From Peptococcaceae bacterium (GTDB lineage Bacteria > Bacillota > Peptococcia > DRI-13 > PHAD01): a stretch of DNA of 64,000 bases. The notes below the pieces were generated by a model that did no database searches, had not been told where the DNA came from, and saw only the letters and a list, made by a program, of their open reading frames with translations. The translations under genes and the position numbers were made by a program. Location: the NCBI GenBank assembly GCA_024655825.1, contig JANLFJ010000002.1, positions 1 to 64,000 of the forward strand, in the 5' to 3' direction. Every line of letters starts with the position of its first letter. Within the stretch, counting starts at the first letter, position 1. This document shows, piece by piece, positions 1 to 7,731 of this stretch.

Positions 1-1
1 A

Positions 2-460
2 TATAGTGTAGACGAACAAGCCTTTGATGAGCTTAAAAACACTTCCCTCGGCAAGACGATACTTTTTACCGACAGAAACGATTGGCAGGCAGAGGAAATC
101 ATCCTTACATACCGGGATCAGAACAAAATCGAGCAGTCGTTCCGCCAGATGAAAGACCCCTCCTGGGTCAGTTGGGATCCGCTCCTGCACTGGACTGACC
201 AAAAGATCCGCGTGCACGCGTTCTATTGTTTTGCCGCACTGCTTATGTCGGCATTGTTAAAGAAAGAACTGCAAAATAGAAAGGTTGCCATTTCCTTAAC
301 AAGAGCTTTTGAAAAATTGTCCAAAATTCAGGAGGTTACGATTGAATATCCAGCCCCGAAACGTACTCAGGAACCTGTTCGGGTAGTCCTGTTGACTGAA
401 ATGGATTCGGAACAAAAGGAACTTTTTGAGGCTTTAGAGCTGGCTGATTACACTGTTTAG
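2..460 (+). CDS. IS1634/IS4-type transposase, C-terminal part (runs off left edge)
   Basis: An open frame enters from the left edge and ends at a TAG at 458-460. The 152 or so visible residues carry the end of a DDE transposase: the stretch ending in YRDQNKIEQSFRQMK (about residues 37-51) holds the last catalytic Glu in the Y-x-x-x-x-x-I-E-x-S-F-R context typical of IS1634 and related IS4-group elements, followed by an (R)VHAFYCFAALL helix. The start lies outside the window. Its right end runs into the truncated transposase on the opposite strand at 532, so the element may have inserted there. The family level is moderately certain; the exact element is not. Confidence 0.8.
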   Translation, partial: YSVDEQAFDELKNTSLGKTILFTDRNDWQAEEIILTYRDQNKIEQSFRQMKDPSWVSWDPLLHWTDQKIRVHAFYCFAALLMSALLKKELQNRKVAISLTRAFEKLSKIQEVTIEYPAPKRTQEPVRVVLLTEMDSEQKELFEALELADYTV

Positions 461-531
461 TACTACGTTTTTGGCCCTGAAAGCCTTGATATGAAAGGAT
501 TCTAAAAAATAAAAACTAATATTTCGTAAAG

Positions 532-1149
532 TCATGCTAGCGGTAATTCATATGTGGCATCCACGACTAAGTGCAGTTTGTAGCCAAACCATTTTACGAC
601 CTTTTCCCAGGGCCTGCCGTCTTTGTCCTGACCATGGTATTCTTTTCGCCCGTAGTCGGCATCCGTATCCCGCCTGCCATCCGGTGTCTGTTTTTCATTT
701 TTTCGTTTGGCAAATGACGGGATGGCTTTGCTGTCTATAGCCAGGTGCTTCCCGAAGTCAGACAATAGTTCCTGCAGTTCTTTCACCAGCTTTTCGAAAA
801 CATTGTTTATTTCTTCTTCGTGTTTGAATAACTTTTTTATAAATCGCGTATATACCCAGGCCGGCGGCACTTTGTTAAAGAATCCGCACATCTCCCGTAA
901 TTGCCCGTTCCGCGCTAGTTCACGCCGCAGTTTTTCTACAGATTCGTGTTGAAAGACTATTCCTGCCAGGATGGAGTTCCACATAGCCCGCACCGGATAA
1001 TCGTCCCGGCCTTTATAGCGCTCTTTCTCCATCTGCCTCATAAGTTCTTCGTCCGGCATATATTCCAGCACGAGACGCAGCCGTTCTAAATCACCTAATT
1101 CTTCGATTTCTCTCCAGCCAAATATGCGAAGTTGTGGTATAATAGCCAT
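532..1149 (-). pseudogene. Truncated IS transposase (IS5/IS1182-like, DUF772 type)
   Basis: The frame starts at the ATG at 1149, chosen because AAGGAGG lies nine bases upstream; an in-frame ATG 42 bases earlier lacks such a site. It encodes about 205 residues: the N-terminal helical transposase domain (LRLVLEYMPDEELMR, FGWREIEELGD) and the beginning of the catalytic domain with a conserved Asp (HLAIDSKAIPSFAK, and WFGYKLHLVVDATYELPLA at the very end). In full-length relatives the protein continues for roughly another 200 residues after this point, so catalytic residues are missing. It stops in sequence that abuts the IS1634-type element, which suggests disruption by insertion or deletion. Non-functional as it stands. 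Confidence 0.7.
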
Positions 1150-1150
1150 G

Positions 1151-1218
1151 CAGGTAAGCCTCCTTGGTTTAATGTGTGGATTGGTTTTCACTATTTTACC
1201 ATGGAATTGGCTTACCTG
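1151..1218. repeat. 10-bp inverted repeat upstream of the truncated transposase
   Basis: CAGGTAAGCC at 1151-1160 is matched exactly by its reverse complement at 1209-1218, with 48 bases between. It overlaps the ribosome site and leader of the transposase gene, so it could limit translation from read-through transcripts or mark part of the element's terminus. Seen directly; role inferred. Confidence 0.4.
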
Positions 1219-1517
1219 TTTTTCTTTTTTCTATCTTGGGGTTGATTTTTTAGTATCTTATGATCTCCTGCCCCGCAAAACCGTATTTTCCGCTTTTTTA
1301 TGGGGGAAAATTCTTTTTTGCGTTCCTTTCAACGCTTGTGCTGTTTGGCCCCCTGAACATAGCAATTAGCTCTCCTGGAAAATTGTCGTTTCACCGGGAA
1401 ACCGCGGCGACAGTTGATATATTACCACATGCTTTTAAGTGTGTCAACGTACTTCCTGCAACAATCACAGTAAATATTTATTATATCCAGCAGCATTTTA
1501 TTATAATTTTGAACCGT
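1219..1517. other. Non-coding AT-rich spacer
   Basis: About 300 bases between the insertion-sequence remnant and yunB. I see no convincing gene, RNA or terminator; short frames here lack ribosome sites and resemblance to any family. Confidence 0.5.
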
Positions 1518-2228
1518 TCATTCGTTCTTGCTTATACCGGGGTTTAGTCCCCGAAGCAATCCAGATTCCACTCCAAAATAGGTGCTGGGCACCTGGCCGA
1601 CGATAATGGTTTCAGCAATGGGTACCCTGTTGTTGACAGTCACGCTCTTGCTGTCGGTGGGTATAACTATTGTCACGATTGTTTTTATATTTAAATACAA
1701 AATATGGCGAACCTGGTTAATTCCAGCCTGCTGGAACTCATCATCAAACTCTACGTTGACAGTGCCGACTGGAACAATACCGACTTTGATTCTCGGGCCG
1801 TAATTAGCCAATATCCGGCTGCCCAGTGCTTGCCCCATGGGAATGTAAAGGTTTTCGTCTTTTAATCCTTTCAGCATTTCTTTGATTTCAAGCCCTGCCT
1901 GGGAAACAATACGGCTGATTTTTATAGTATTGGCCTGCATCATCGTAATGTGCTGCTGGGCATCTTTATGAACATAAACCAGGTCGTTGTAATTGACGTT
2001 AGCAAGAACCCTTTCATAAAGAATCCGGTGAATGGTTTCCGTGGCGACCAGATTGGCTCTTGATTCGGCCATGGCCATAATCGCTGGTTTAAGATTTCTT
2101 TCCACCATGCTAAATAAAAACACAAGGAAAAGCAGCAGAATAATAACCGGGGTAAACCAGGGAATTTTTACCGGTAAAAAACGCCGCCTCAACCCGTACC
2201 TGCGCCTGCGCCACCCCGCCAAATTCAT
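1518..2228 (-). CDS. yunB: Sporulation protein YunB
   Basis: A 236-residue protein with a basic N-terminus (NLAGWRRRRYGLRRR), one membrane segment at about residues 25-42 (WFTPVIILLLFLVFLFSM), and an extracytoplasmic domain with SRANLVATETIHRILYERV and a GQALGSRILANYGPRIKVGIVPVG segment. This layout and length fit the YunB family, which is expressed in the mother cell under sigma-E in Bacillus and needed for normal spore formation; its biochemical role is unknown. It is transcribed away from the adjacent penicillin-binding protein, so the two genes share an AT-rich divergent region. It supports the view that the host forms endospores. Confidence 0.85.
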   Translation of the reverse strand: MNLAGWRRRRYGLRRRFLPVKIPWFTPVIILLLFLVFLFSMVERNLKPAIMAMAESRANLVATETIHRILYERVLANVNYNDLVYVHKDAQQHITMMQANTIKISRIVSQAGLEIKEMLKGLKDENLYIPMGQALGSRILANYGPRIKVGIVPVGTVNVEFDDEFQQAGINQVRHILYLNIKTIVTIVIPTDSKSVTVNNRVPIAETIIVGQVPSTYFGVESGLLRGLNPGISKNE

Positions 2229-2354
2229 TCACCTCACTTTTAGCGAAGAAATGAATAAAAAATGCCTGTAAGAAAAATATATGTCGCTCAACATGAAAAA
2301 GTGCAAATACTATTAATAGCCAAAAGCTTAAAGTTTTAATTGGCTTGACGAGTG

Positions 2355-2363
2355 TGCTATAAT
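2355..2363 (+). promoter_or_regulatory. Extended -10 promoter candidate
   Basis: TGC directly before TATAAT (2358-2363) gives the TGnTATAAT form of a vegetative sigma-A promoter. It lies 33 bases before the start of the penicillin-binding protein. The -35 region is poor, as is usual for extended -10 promoters. Confidence 0.45.
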
Positions 2364-2395
2364 ATTTCAAGCAGGTAAAGCAAGGAGGTTTTATA

Positions 2396-5218
2396 ATGAC
2401 CCGAAAAAGGCCCCGAACCAGGATAAGATATGGCCGGGTGGTCATTCTGGCTGTTCTCCTGGTCTCATTTATAATTGCGGGTGCCGGCCTGGGATTTGTT
2501 TTCGGAGCAATCCGCAGCATGCCAAAATATGACCTCGAAAATATTACCGGGGCTCTCTCAAGTTTTATCCTGGACAAAGACAACCAGGAAGTTACCATGC
2601 TTAGAACGGATAAAAACAGGGTCCAGCTGGAACCTGCCGAAATCCCGTTAATAATGAAGCAAGCTATTGTTGCTATAGAAGACCAGCGTTTTTATAAACA
2701 TCACGGTTTTGACCCCATTAGATTCATGGGAGCAGTTGTCGCCAACATAAAAAAAGGCTATGGTTCCGAGGGCGGCAGCACTATCACCCAGCAGCTTGTA
2801 AAAATAGCCATCCTGGAAAACCCCGAAAAGAAGTTGAGAAGAAAAATTCAGGAGGCAATCATTGCCTTTAAAGTTGAAAACAAATACACAAAAGACCAGA
2901 TCCTGACCATGTATCTTAACAATGTCTATTACGGGCACGGGGCCTGGAGCCTGGAAACCGCAGCCGAAACGTACTTCGGCAAAGAAGCAAAGGACCTGAC
3001 TCTTGAAGAGGCCGCAATGCTGGCGGGAGTTGTAAATGCTCCGGGGCGGTATTCACCCTACCTGAGCATGGAGAAAGCAAAACAGCGCCAGGCTCTGGTT
3101 CTTAACGAAATGGTTAAAATGAAATACATTTCCCAGGAAACCGCCGATAAAGCCAAAGCCAAGCCGCTCAAGCTCGCCGGTTTAAAAGCTAACAATTATA
3201 AATACCAGTCTTTTGCGGACTATGTCATTGAAGAAGCTGCCGAACAATTAAAACTTGAAGGTTCGGACATCGCCTCTTTATACACGGCCGGATACAAGAT
3301 TTACACAACCATGGATACAAAAGCACAAGATACAGCCGAGGCGGCCTTTGCCGACGACAGTTTTTTCCCGAAAGGAAAAAACGGCAAAATTGTTCAGGGC
3401 GCCCTGGTCATACTGGACCCACACACGGGCGAAATCAGGACCCTGGTGGGGGGCAGGAACCAACAGGGAGAGCGCCAGTTTAACAGGGCCGTTCACGCTG
3501 CCCGCCAGCCCGGATCGGCCTTCAAGCCCATTGCCGTGTACGGCCCAGCCCTGGAAAAAGGCTATGGACCGGCCACAGTCCTTGATGACTACCCCCAGGT
3601 ATATGAAACGCCATTGGGGCCAAAAACATTTGTCAACTATGACGAAAAAACCCGGGGTTACCGGGGATTGATCAGCATGCGCACCGCTATCCAGTGGTCT
3701 GTCAATACGTTCGCCGTGAAAATGCTGGAAAGAATCGGCGTCAGCGAAGGTTTCAATTTTGCGAAAAGGCTCGGTATTTCCACTCTTGTGGAAAGCGGTA
3801 AAAGCAACGACATGGGACTTTCCCTGGCCCTGGGAGGGTTAACCAAGGGGGTATCCCCCCTGGAGATGGCCGGCGCTTATGCGGCCTTTGCCAACCAGGG
3901 CATATACATCAAACCGTATGCAATCCGTAAAATCGAAGACAAGGATGGAAACGTGCTTTACCAGCATAAAACAATTAAAACGGTGGTAATGTCCCCCCAA
4001 TCGGCTTATCTCTTGACAGACATGTTGCGAACGGTTGTTGAAGCCGGCACGGCCACCAAGGCCCAAATGGACCGCCCGGTAGCCGGGAAAACCGGTACAA
4101 CCTCCTTTGATGTGGATGCCTGGTTCTGCGGCTATACCCCCGACCTGGTCGGAGTAGTCTGGATGGGTTATGACAAAGAAGAAGCGATGAGCGGTGTTTA
4201 TGGCGGGACAGTGGGTGCTCCCCTCTGGAAAAAGGTGATGGAGGTAGCCCACCAGGGAATACCAGTCTCTGAATTCCCTGTTCCCGAAGGTATAACGGAA
4301 GTTCAGGTCGATTACAAATCGGGTCTGCTCCCTTCGCCTCTTACTCCCCCTAATTTTATTACTACCGAGAAATTCAACAGTGCCTACGTTCCTACCGAAA
4401 TTTCCAATGTATGGGTACAGCTGCCTGTTTGCCCCGATTCGGGCAAACTTTTAACCGACATGTGCCCTTCCTCCATAACAAGGACATTTCTAAAACGCCC
4501 CATCCCCTGGAGCGGGGAACAGGTCCCGCAGGACGCCGTTCTTGAGCCGCCCACCGAATACTGCCCGGTACACGGCAGTGGAACTGCGGCAGGCCCTGTA
4601 ATAAATTTGCAGGGGTTTCCGGTAATGGACGGTGATAACGTAAAAAGCATCAAACTAATGTGGACCCATTCAGCTCTTAATACCGACATGTTATTCCATA
4701 TTTACCGCTCAACGCAGCCCAACATCATACCCGGTCAGGCAGTGTCCGTGGCAAAAGTAAACGTGGGTTCAACCTCTTGGCAGGACAACGATATTGTCCC
4801 AGGAAGCAAATACTATTACATGATAGTCGCCCAAAATCCCCACACGGGAGAACAATCTCCTCCCTCCAATGCAATCGAGGTGTTCGCCGGTAAAACAGAT
4901 AAGCAAGACATTAAATTAAAAGCTCCAATCTTGCGGGGAGAAGCCCATATTGAGGGTAATAAGGCTACCGTTAAGCTTGATTGGACCAAAGCTTCCGAAA
5001 CCAGGCCGGTTGTCTATTTCGTTTTTCGTTCGGACACTCCAAATTTCGAAGCCGGTCCCGAAAACCAGATAGCAGCCAACCAGTCAATCACAGCGACTTA
5101 TTGGACGGATTCCGGACTGCCCAAGGGTAAGACTTACTACTACCGGGTAATTGCGTTCGATATGGAAACAAAACAACAGAGCCACTCTTCCAATCAGCTT
5201 CAGGTGATCATTCCCTGA
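2396..5218 (+). CDS. Class A penicillin-binding protein (PBP1A family) with C-terminal FN3-like domains
   Basis: A bifunctional peptidoglycan synthase of 940 residues, starting at an ATG with AAGGAGG nine bases upstream. A short basic tail and one membrane anchor (about 15-39) precede the glycosyltransferase-51 domain with catalytic Glu in EDQRFYKHHG (95-104). The transpeptidase domain has the serine motif S374-A-F-K, SVN at 435-437 and K565-T-G-T. From about residue 740 onward there are two fibronectin-III-like repeats (FHIYRSTQPN, YFVFRSDTPN, both followed by YYY-containing strands), a tail common in PBPs of this bacterial group. It polymerises glycan strands and cross-links peptides on the outer face of the membrane. 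All catalytic motifs are intact. Confidence 0.95.
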   Translation: MTRKRPRTRIRYGRVVILAVLLVSFIIAGAGLGFVFGAIRSMPKYDLENITGALSSFILDKDNQEVTMLRTDKNRVQLEPAEIPLIMKQAIVAIEDQRFYKHHGFDPIRFMGAVVANIKKGYGSEGGSTITQQLVKIAILENPEKKLRRKIQEAIIAFKVENKYTKDQILTMYLNNVYYGHGAWSLETAAETYFGKEAKDLTLEEAAMLAGVVNAPGRYSPYLSMEKAKQRQALVLNEMVKMKYISQETADKAKAKPLKLAGLKANNYKYQSFADYVIEEAAEQLKLEGSDIASLYTAGYKIYTTMDTKAQDTAEAAFADDSFFPKGKNGKIVQGALVILDPHTGEIRTLVGGRNQQGERQFNRAVHAARQPGSAFKPIAVYGPALEKGYGPATVLDDYPQVYETPLGPKTFVNYDEKTRGYRGLISMRTAIQWSVNTFAVKMLERIGVSEGFNFAKRLGISTLVESGKSNDMGLSLALGGLTKGVSPLEMAGAYAAFANQGIYIKPYAIRKIEDKDGNVLYQHKTIKTVVMSPQSAYLLTDMLRTVVEAGTATKAQMDRPVAGKTGTTSFDVDAWFCGYTPDLVGVVWMGYDKEEAMSGVYGGTVGAPLWKKVMEVAHQGIPVSEFPVPEGITEVQVDYKSGLLPSPLTPPNFITTEKFNSAYVPTEISNVWVQLPVCPDSGKLLTDMCPSSITRTFLKRPIPWSGEQVPQDAVLEPPTEYCPVHGSGTAAGPVINLQGFPVMDGDNVKSIKLMWTHSALNTDMLFHIYRSTQPNIIPGQAVSVAKVNVGSTSWQDNDIVPGSKYYYMIVAQNPHTGEQSPPSNAIEVFAGKTDKQDIKLKAPILRGEAHIEGNKATVKLDWTKASETRPVVYFVFRSDTPNFEAGPENQIAANQSITATYWTDSGLPKGKTYYYRVIAFDMETKQQSHSSNQLQVIIP

Positions 5219-5312
5219 TTATCTCGCCGGCGGCGACAAAAGTACTTATCTTATATTGTCATCATCCAAATTAAGCTTTTCGCAGTTTAACTCAAATCCC
5301 GTACCCGGCCCC

Positions 5313-7685
5313 CTACTTCTTAAACTCCACTACCGTAACACCGTGACCGCCTTCGTAGTACCCGCCCATACGGGACGAAGCGACAAAACGGTGTCTTTTT
5401 ACAATTTCACTAATGGCTCCTCTGAGGGCCCCCGTACCTTTACCGTGAATGATATATGCCTTAGGGATCCCGGCCAGATAGGCATCATCCAAATATTTTT
5501 CAGCCTCCAGAACGGCTTCCTCCACCGTCATGCCCCTAAGATCAAGCTCATTTTTCATTATCCTGGCCTTTTCGGCGACAATCTCTCCCACGCCTGTGCG
5601 TTCCTGTTTTTTATCTGGTTTTTCTTCCTCCAGCCTGCGGAGGTCTTTCAATTTCACGGCAAGCTTCACAATTCCCGCCTGTACCAGGACCTCGTCGTTC
5701 TTCGGTTTCTCCAGCACCTGCGCTTTCTGGTTCAATTTCTTTAAAAGGACAGTATCTCCCGGTACCAGGTCGGCGGGACTTACCAACCCCTCATCATCCT
5801 CTTTTTCCATTTGCGCCCTGATACGGGCTTCTTCTTCGCGCAGGCGGTCCCGCAGTTCATGAAGCTCTTTCCGTGCTTCCTGCGGCGCTCTTTTCAGTAT
5901 TTCTTTCGCTTCCTTCAGAATAGCTTCGCTTTCCCGCCTTGCTCTGGTAACAATATCCAGCGCCTCGGCCTGGGCTTTTTGCAATACGTCCTGGACCTGG
6001 CTCTTTAGCTCATTTTCCCGTTTTTCCATTTGCAGGAGTTTGGTCTCGGCAATCCTTTTCAACTTTTCCGCCTCCTGCCTTTCTTTTTCCGAAAGCAGCT
6101 GGTTGGTCTCAAGACTGGCAATCAGGTCGGCCACCCGGACCTCCTCCTGCGAAAGAAAACTCCTGGCCCGTTCCACCAGCGCCGGGCCCAACCCCAGCCT
6201 TCTTGATATTTCAAAGGCATTGCTCCTGCCTGGGACACCTATCAAGAGCCGGTAGGTAGGCCGGAGTGTTTCCACATCAAATTCCACGCTGGCGTTTTCA
6301 ACCCGTTCGTGGCTGTAAGCAAAGCTTTTCAATTCACTGTAGTGAGTGGTCGCGATGACTTTTGCTCCCTTTTGAATAAGGTATTCGAGGATTGCCATGG
6401 CCAGCGCCGCTCCTTCCGCAGGATCCGTTCCCGCTCCCAGTTCGTCAAGCAAGACCAGTGTCTGTTCGTTTAAGTTTTCCAGTATATTAATAATATTGGT
6501 CATGTGGGAGGAAAAGGTGCTGAGTGACTGCTCAATGCTCTGTTCATCGCCTATGTCGGCGTAAATCTGATTGAAGACGGCCAGTTCAGTGCCGACCTGC
6601 GCGGGCACGTGCAGTCCCGCCTGGGCCATGAGAGAAAATAGGCCGACCGTCTTAAGAGTTACCGTTTTGCCTCCGGTATTTGGACCGGTAATAACCAGGG
6701 TGTCAAACTCATCTCCAAGATGAATGGTCACCGGGACCACCCTTCCCTGGATGAGGGGATGCCTCCCCTGGATTATTCTTAAATACCCTTTCTGATTCAT
6801 AACCGGCTGCCCGCAGTCCAGTTCAGAACTTAATCTGGCTTTAGCAAAAACAAAATCCAGGCTTGACAAGGCTTGAAGCATAAGCTTTAATTCCTGGCGG
6901 TGGCTGTCCACCTGCACGGTAAGCTGGCGCAGGATCCTTACCACTTCAGCCCGCTCCATGGCTTCACAGCGCTGCGCCTCGTTCGTCAGTTCCACCACGC
7001 TCATAGGTTCAATATATAGAGTGGCTCCGCTGGCCGACTGGTCATGAACAAGCCCCGGCACCTGGTGGCGGAACTCCTGTTTCACCGGCACCACATAGCG
7101 GTCGTTTCTGATCGTGATGAGCGGGTCCTGGAGATACTTCTGCATCCCGGGAGAACTGATCATTGCTTCCAGTTTTTCCTTGGCTTTGCCTTGCAGGCTG
7201 CGCAGTTTTCTCCTGATCCGGCCCAGTTCCTCTGAAGCGTTGTCGCTCACTTCCCCTTCCGGGGAAACGGTTTTCTTGATTTTCTGTTCAAGACCGGGAA
7301 GAACACAAAGATCGGTAGCATAAGAAGACAGTATCCGGTATTTTTTACCTTCTTTTTCAAAAAATCCTTTGATCCTTCTCGAAGCAGCCAGTGTATCAAA
7401 AATCTGTAAAAATTCTTGAGGCTCGATAATTCCTCCCATCTCGGCCCGCCTCAGGGGATTCCTGATGTCCCTGATGCCTCCCAGCGAAAAGCCCGGAAAG
7501 AGCCTGAGTATCTCTTTGGCCTCGCTTGTTTCCGCCAGGCCCAGGTTGACCGTATCCAGGTCTGTCGATGGCTTGAGACATAATGCCTTTTCCTTCCCCA
7601 GTTGAGATGAGCATTGTTTCACCAGCAGGTCAATGATTCTATGAAATTCAAGTTTTTGCAGCACTTTTTCATTCAATTCCATCAT
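5313..7685 (-). CDS. mutS2: Endonuclease MutS2
   Basis: A 790-residue MutS-family protein without the mismatch-recognition domain, as expected for MutS2. Walker A is GPNTGGKT at 334-341 and Walker B lies in TLVLLDELGAGTDP. A long charged coiled coil (about 520-640) is followed by a C-terminal Smr nuclease domain with ELDLRGMT and IIHGKGTGALRG (about 712-785). MutS2 suppresses homologous recombination and also acts on collided ribosomes in some Bacillota. Two adjacent ATGs are possible starts. It is convergent with the penicillin-binding protein and lies 46 bases downstream of the U32 gene on the same strand. Confidence 0.95.
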   Translation of the reverse strand: MMELNEKVLQKLEFHRIIDLLVKQCSSQLGKEKALCLKPSTDLDTVNLGLAETSEAKEILRLFPGFSLGGIRDIRNPLRRAEMGGIIEPQEFLQIFDTLAASRRIKGFFEKEGKKYRILSSYATDLCVLPGLEQKIKKTVSPEGEVSDNASEELGRIRRKLRSLQGKAKEKLEAMISSPGMQKYLQDPLITIRNDRYVVPVKQEFRHQVPGLVHDQSASGATLYIEPMSVVELTNEAQRCEAMERAEVVRILRQLTVQVDSHRQELKLMLQALSSLDFVFAKARLSSELDCGQPVMNQKGYLRIIQGRHPLIQGRVVPVTIHLGDEFDTLVITGPNTGGKTVTLKTVGLFSLMAQAGLHVPAQVGTELAVFNQIYADIGDEQSIEQSLSTFSSHMTNIINILENLNEQTLVLLDELGAGTDPAEGAALAMAILEYLIQKGAKVIATTHYSELKSFAYSHERVENASVEFDVETLRPTYRLLIGVPGRSNAFEISRRLGLGPALVERARSFLSQEEVRVADLIASLETNQLLSEKERQEAEKLKRIAETKLLQMEKRENELKSQVQDVLQKAQAEALDIVTRARRESEAILKEAKEILKRAPQEARKELHELRDRLREEEARIRAQMEKEDDEGLVSPADLVPGDTVLLKKLNQKAQVLEKPKNDEVLVQAGIVKLAVKLKDLRRLEEEKPDKKQERTGVGEIVAEKARIMKNELDLRGMTVEEAVLEAEKYLDDAYLAGIPKAYIIHGKGTGALRGAISEIVKRHRFVASSRMGGYYEGGHGVTVVEFKK

Positions 7686-7731
7686 CCTTTTGTTTTGAAC
7701 TGACGCTTTGACATTGGCGAGTGATATTATA

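Noticed and set aside
2341-2363. TTGACG at 2346-2351 as a -35 box for the penicillin-binding-protein promoter
   Set aside because: It is only seven or so bases from TATAAT, far too close; the extended -10 explanation fits better.
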